Source: Tigheibacillus jepli (GTDB lineage Bacteria > Bacillota > Bacilli > Bacillales > Amphibacillaceae). From it: a DNA stretch of 9,041 nucleotides. The stretch spans positions 1-9,041 of the forward strand of contig NZ_JAROCA010000089.1 in NCBI RefSeq assembly GCF_030732005.1, read 5' to 3'. This document shows, one piece after another, positions 5,638-9,041 of the stretch (positions are counted from its first letter, which is position 1; the number at the start of each line of letters is the position of its first letter). The notes below the pieces were generated by a model. That model worked only from the letters and a program-made list of their open reading frames with translations, searched no databases and had not been told where the DNA came from. Both the position numbers and the translations under genes were made by a program.

Positions 5638-7389
5638 TTATTTCACCAGATCAGTACCCGTAACAATTTCGCTCATCGTTTTCTCCATGGCTGTTTTCAA
5701 TCTTGTCAGTTTTTCTTCACTTGCCCTGCGGTTGGATTCACACACGCCAAAATAGCATTTGATTTTCGGTTCTGTTCCCGATGGCCGCAAGCAAACCCAG
5801 TTGTCATTTTCCAAAATGAATTTCAATACATTTTCCTTTGGCAGCAAAATGGCTTTCTCCTTGCCGTCAATCAAGGAAAAGCTGCGTGATTGCAGGTAAT
5901 CTTCAATACTTAGCACGTTGACTCCGGCAATTTCCGCCATGCCCTTTTCACGCAATGTATCCATCATCAGAGCTATCTTTTTCGAGCCTTCTTTTCCTTT
6001 GAGCGTCATCGATGACATGCCTTCCAAGTAATAACCATATTTTTGATAGAGATCATCAAGCGCGTCAAATAGCGTTTTCCCTTGTTTCCGCCAGTAATAT
6101 GCCATTTCCGCTGCCATCACAGCTGCTTGTACGGCATCTTTATCACGAACAATATCGCTAATCAAATAGCCATAGCTTTCCTCAAATCCAAACAGGAAGT
6201 TTTCACCGCTCGTTTCGTATTCATGGATTTTTTCGCCGATATATTTAAAGCCTGTCAATGTATCCACCGTTTGCACGCCATACGAATCAGCAATCGCCCG
6301 GCCAAGCTCAGTCGTTACAATCGTTTTTAACACCCTGCCTTGATTCAATTGGTCAGCCGGTGCATGCGATAAAATATAGTCAATAAACAATGAGCCAAGC
6401 TGATTTCCAGTTAGCACCTGGTATTCGCCGGCGCTGTTTTTGGCTGCTACACCAAGACGGTCAGAATCGGGATCTGTTCCCAGCAAAATTTCCGCCCCAA
6501 GTGCATTTCCCTTTTCAATTGCCATCGTAAAGGCTTCATGTTCTTCCGGATTTGGCGAGGCAACAGTCGAAAATTCCGGGTCGGGCATTGCCTGCTCTTC
6601 AACGATATGCACATTGCTAAAATGCAACTGCTCCAATCCACGCATAACCAGCTCTGCAGACGTCCCATGCAGTGGCGTAAATACCACTGGCAGATCTTTT
6701 TCTTTCTCCAATTCGGTCTTGGACATTCTGGAAAGACGCAGGAGTTGCTGTAAATAGGCATGATCCACTTCGGCACCGATCCAGTGCAGCAGATCATGTT
6801 TTGTCAGATCTTCCTGTGTCATGACTGGTACTGTCAATTCATTTTCAACTTCCTGTATCCTTGCCACAATCTTGTCGGCTTCTTTTGGCACAATTTGCCC
6901 GCCATCTTCGTTATAGACTTTCAATCCGTTGTATTCCGGTGGATTATGGCTTGCTGTAATCATGATACCTGCAGCTGTTTGCAAATAACGTACTGCAAAT
7001 GATAGTAGCGGCGTTGGGTGGAGCGTATCAAATATATAGGATCGTATCCCGTACGAACCAAGCACTTTAGCTGCCTCCAGAGCAAATTCCTTTGACATGT
7101 ATCGGCAGTCATAAGAAATGGCAACACCACGCTCTTCAGCTTTTTCTGTCGCATCTCGCAGATGTCTTGCCAAGCCGTCCACAGCTTTACGAACCGTATA
7201 AATATTCATCCGGTTTGTCCCGACTCCAATGACTCCGCGCATGCCACCGGTTCCAAACGACAGTTCCTTGTAAAAGGCATCTTCCAACTTTTCAGGGTCT
7301 GCCTTGATCCCTTCCAGTTCATCCCGTAAGTCACTATCCAATGGCGCAAAATTATCCCATGTTTCATATACTTGTTGCCAATTCGTCAT
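5638..7389 (-). CDS. pgcA: Alpha-phosphoglucomutase
   Basis: A 583-residue cytoplasmic enzyme that interconverts glucose 6-phosphate and glucose 1-phosphate, feeding UDP-glucose for teichoic-acid glucosylation, glycolipid anchors and other envelope sugars. All four landmarks of the alpha-D-phosphohexomutase superfamily are present: FGTGGMRG near 45-52; the active-site TASHNP with phosphoserine Ser147; the metal loop GTDPDSDR (304-311; Asp306, Asp308, Asp310); the sugar-recognition loop FGFEESYGY (400-408); and the phosphate-binding RPSGTEPK (535-542). Length agrees with Bacillus PgcA. The ATG at 7389 follows GGAGGAACAATAA. It has a strong terminator and no close partner gene, so it is probably transcribed alone. 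An A/T-rich segment with TATGATAAAAT at about 7423-7433 may hold the promoter, but no good -35 was found. Confidence 0.95.
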   Translation of the reverse strand: MTNWQQVYETWDNFAPLDSDLRDELEGIKADPEKLEDAFYKELSFGTGGMRGVIGVGTNRMNIYTVRKAVDGLARHLRDATEKAEERGVAISYDCRYMSKEFALEAAKVLGSYGIRSYIFDTLHPTPLLSFAVRYLQTAAGIMITASHNPPEYNGLKVYNEDGGQIVPKEADKIVARIQEVENELTVPVMTQEDLTKHDLLHWIGAEVDHAYLQQLLRLSRMSKTELEKEKDLPVVFTPLHGTSAELVMRGLEQLHFSNVHIVEEQAMPDPEFSTVASPNPEEHEAFTMAIEKGNALGAEILLGTDPDSDRLGVAAKNSAGEYQVLTGNQLGSLFIDYILSHAPADQLNQGRVLKTIVTTELGRAIADSYGVQTVDTLTGFKYIGEKIHEYETSGENFLFGFEESYGYLISDIVRDKDAVQAAVMAAEMAYYWRKQGKTLFDALDDLYQKYGYYLEGMSSMTLKGKEGSKKIALMMDTLREKGMAEIAGVNVLSIEDYLQSRSFSLIDGKEKAILLPKENVLKFILENDNWVCLRPSGTEPKIKCYFGVCESNRRASEEKLTRLKTAMEKTMSEIVTGTDLVK

Positions 7390-7535
7390 TTATTGTTCCT
7401 CCAGCCAAAATTCAAATATTCTGTGCCAATTTTATCATATATAGTTGAAATACTCTATCTCATGTCGATGCGTTGCACCCAACATTCTCGCACGCTCTCA
7501 TTTCCAGTTAGCAAAGGGACGAACAGGAATTGGTC

Positions 7536-7690
7536 ATTTGCGAACATGCTTCTACTTCTATTTGCAAGGATTGAAGTTCTATTTGCAGGAGTTGACGTTC
7601 TATTTGCAAAGTTTAACGTTCTATTTGCAAAAATTAGCATTCTATTTGCAAAACATGCTTTTGTATTTGCAGCAAAGCCCCCATTTGCAA
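7536..7690. repeat. 21-bp tandem repeat array upstream of pgcA
   Basis: TATTTGC or CATTTGC recurs eight times, with ATTTGC at 7536, 7560, 7581, 7602, 7623, 7644, 7665 and 7683. Gaps are 24, then five of 21, then 18, all multiples of three. The core unit is TTCTATTTGCAAA plus 8 variable bases. Because of the period, three frames stay open: plus FYLQxLx heptads, plus LFAxxxV heptads, and minus FANRTxx. None has a ribosome binding site that I can find, so it is listed as a repeat, not a gene. The rest of 7390-7884 holds no gene. Confidence 0.85.
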
Positions 7691-7737
7691 CTGTTACGTG
7701 ACAATAAAGATATTTAATTTTGAAGCTTCAATAAGCA

Positions 7738-7767
7738 TTACACCATCCACAAATATGGACGGTGTAA
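7738..7767 (-). terminator. Stem-loop, possible terminator of the membrane-protein pair
   Basis: TTACACCATCCA and TGGACGGTGTAA pair over 12 positions with one mismatch around a 6-base loop. It lies about 120 bases after the stop at 7885. The T-tract on the minus strand (TGCTTATTG) is weak and absent on the plus strand, so termination is uncertain. Confidence 0.4.
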
Positions 7768-7884
7768 AATAAAGTTGTTTAATTTTTGGTGCAATTGCTG
7801 AATAACACTTCATAGATGTGATAATAATATCAATAAATACAAATTTTTAAATGCTATTAATTCCCTAAAAAAACGACGCTTTCA

Positions 7885-8436
7885 CTAATTGTTAGTTGGT
7901 TTTACTCCACACATTTTGAGGATAAACACGATGGCCAAAGGAATGACACTCATATTTTTCAGAAAGAATAAATAGGCATTATGAGCTGCTGTATAGTCAT
8001 ATGATTTGAAACCTAAAATTTCAATGACTGGAATTAAAGAACTGCGAACGATTAATGCAATAAGTAAATTTCCTAAACCAAATAAAATTGCTATGAAGAC
8101 AATGAATTGACTCATAAAGCCATAGGGCCAATTTTTTTTCATTTGAACGGAACATGATTTGACAAGTCTATCCCAAAATCCCTTTTTTCCTAGTTTTATA
8201 ACATGATTCTTTGTTAGGATGCTAATCATCAATAAAATAAGAAAAATCCTTGTTAGTCCAACCACAACCTCCGACCATACAGGTGTTTGGGAGTTGAACA
8301 TTTGATACGCACGGATTACAGACGGTATGAGCGAAATCAATAATAGTGATAAATGACTGTAGAAAAATAGCAAAGATGACAGGAATGTTTCCAGCCCCAA
8401 TTTGCAAAAACGCCAAATTTCAGATAGCACCATCAT
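7885..8436 (-). CDS. Four-helix membrane protein of unknown function, copy B
   Basis: A 183-residue hydrophobic protein I cannot assign to a family. Membrane segments are visible at about 18-38, 54-74, 106-130 and 156-176, with short basic connections and a KPTNN C-terminus. There is no cleavable signal peptide. The end of helix 1 reads IPSVIRAYQMFN, and the last helix follows KNMSVIP. Both match the neighbouring upstream gene in position and pattern, so the two look like diverged paralogs. A strong AGGAGGTG lies just upstream; the ATG at 8436 (5-base spacing) is used, the next ATG at 8433 (8-base spacing) is equally possible, and the GTG at 8442 overlaps the site. The gap to the upstream gene is 14 bases, so they are probably cotranscribed. 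Confidence 0.8.
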   Translation of the reverse strand: MMVLSEIWRFCKLGLETFLSSLLFFYSHLSLLLISLIPSVIRAYQMFNSQTPVWSEVVVGLTRIFLILLMISILTKNHVIKLGKKGFWDRLVKSCSVQMKKNWPYGFMSQFIVFIAILFGLGNLLIALIVRSSLIPVIEILGFKSYDYTAAHNAYLFFLKNMSVIPLAIVFILKMCGVKPTNN

Positions 8437-8450
8437 TTTCACCTCCTGAA

Positions 8451-8975
8451 TTAGATGATTTTTAAAATATTTAACAGGTAGATCACACTTACAGGAATAA
8501 GAAATAAGTTTTTTATACCTAAAATAATTGCTAAGTGAAAAGAATCCAAATTTGAACTGCGATTGAACACTTTTTTATAAAAAGTGGCGGTCCATTTTTT
8601 TCTTATAACTGTATACAATACAAGGTTGTATATTCCAAAAATGATGCCGTACCCCACAAGATCCCAAATCAGTTGCTGAGAATTAATATGATGTAAGCTC
8701 TGAAAGATGTTATTCCACTCATGTTTTGAAGGTAAATCTCGCACGGGGATATTATTGCCAATGAATACGATTAAGACATATTGCAGGAGTCGAAATAACC
8801 ACACGAATATTTCGAGAACCCCATAATATTTAGTCCTTCCTTTATTTAGAACTTGATAACAACGTATGATCGTAATTGGTATAGAAACAAGAAAAAGCAC
8901 GATAAAGGTGAAATAAAATTCATTAGACCAAACATACTTTAAATCCTTTCTCAATAGGCAACAAGGCACTGTCAA
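8451..8975 (-). CDS. Four-helix membrane protein of unknown function, copy A
   Basis: Up to 174 residues, hydrophobic, no family recognised. Helices lie at about 20-38, 51-74, 104-124 and 147-172. The end of helix 1 reads IPITIIRCYQVLN and the last helix follows GIKNLFLIP, like IPSVIRAYQMFN and KNMSVIP in the downstream gene; a Trp-led amphipathic stretch (WNNIFQS against WDRLVKS) sits between helices 2 and 3 in both. The start is uncertain. The frame opens with TTG at 8975 without a ribosome binding site, and an in-frame stop lies 24 bases further up. AAAGGA followed by an ATG at about 8944 exists but in another frame. The 5' end may be decayed, frameshifted, or start at a weak codon. It is first in a likely two-gene unit. 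Confidence 0.65.
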   Translation of the reverse strand: MTVPCCLLRKDLKYVWSNEFYFTFIVLFLVSIPITIIRCYQVLNKGRTKYYGVLEIFVWLFRLLQYVLIVFIGNNIPVRDLPSKHEWNNIFQSLHHINSQQLIWDLVGYGIIFGIYNLVLYTVIRKKWTATFYKKVFNRSSNLDSFHLAIILGIKNLFLIPVSVIYLLNILKII

Positions 8976-9041
8976 TAATTTTGTGTAAATAAGTTTTTAA
9001 CCTTTCTGATAAATCGCCACTTGTTTTACAGTTATTGTTGT

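Noticed and set aside
7536..7690. CRISPR-like spacing of short repeats
   Set aside because: Repeats abut with only about 8 variable bases and there are no cas genes.
7372..7717. Frames of 90 and 109 codons (plus) and 61 codons (minus) through the 21-bp array
   Set aside because: All three stay open because the repeat period is a multiple of three; none has a ribosome binding site. Kept as a finding, not a gene.

Overview
The window looks like chromosome from a low- to mid-GC, endospore-forming member of the Bacillota, most likely Bacillaceae of the Virgibacillus/Lentibacillus/Oceanobacillus kind. The reasons are near-perfect AGGAGG-type ribosome binding sites, a manganese (yybP-ykoY) riboswitch in front of a TerC/YkoY gene, a Bacillus-type PgcA phosphoglucomutase, and a GC-rich palindromic intergenic element of a style common in that family. 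The genus is inferred; no marker gene is present. No prophage, insertion sequence, CRISPR array, tRNA or rRNA was seen.

Layout. Positions 1-1202 hold two minus-strand genes: an OsmC-like peroxiredoxin (318-758) with a clear terminator, and a 56-residue Tyr/Pro-rich orphan (1032-1202). Positions 1203-1931 have no gene but carry a 35-bp tandem repeat and a folded palindromic element. A plus-strand short-chain dehydrogenase (1932-2843) follows, then four 51/52-bp tandem hairpin repeats and a terminator. On the minus strand, a promoter and manganese riboswitch (4700-4858) drive a TerC-family membrane protein (3804-4607) and probably the DUF488 gene 56 bp downstream (3385-3747). Positions 5023-5327 are a decayed Uma2-family gene. 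A two-way terminator and pgcA (5638-7389, minus) come next. Upstream of pgcA lies a run of 21-bp tandem repeats (7536-7690). The right end (7885-8975, minus) has two adjacent four-helix membrane proteins that appear to be diverged paralogs of unknown function.

How it works together. The genes are mostly independent housekeeping or stress units: peroxide/thiol defence (OsmC-like), a general-stress-type oxidoreductase, manganese-responsive membrane transport (TerC) and glucose-phosphate interconversion for cell-envelope sugars (PgcA). The best-supported regulation is the manganese switch, where the aptamer closing helix and the terminator stem share the same bases. A second hairpin that could hide the terC ribosome binding site lies downstream of it. 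The least explained parts are the paralogous membrane pair and the three different tandem-repeat arrays. No complete new system can be demonstrated from this sequence alone.
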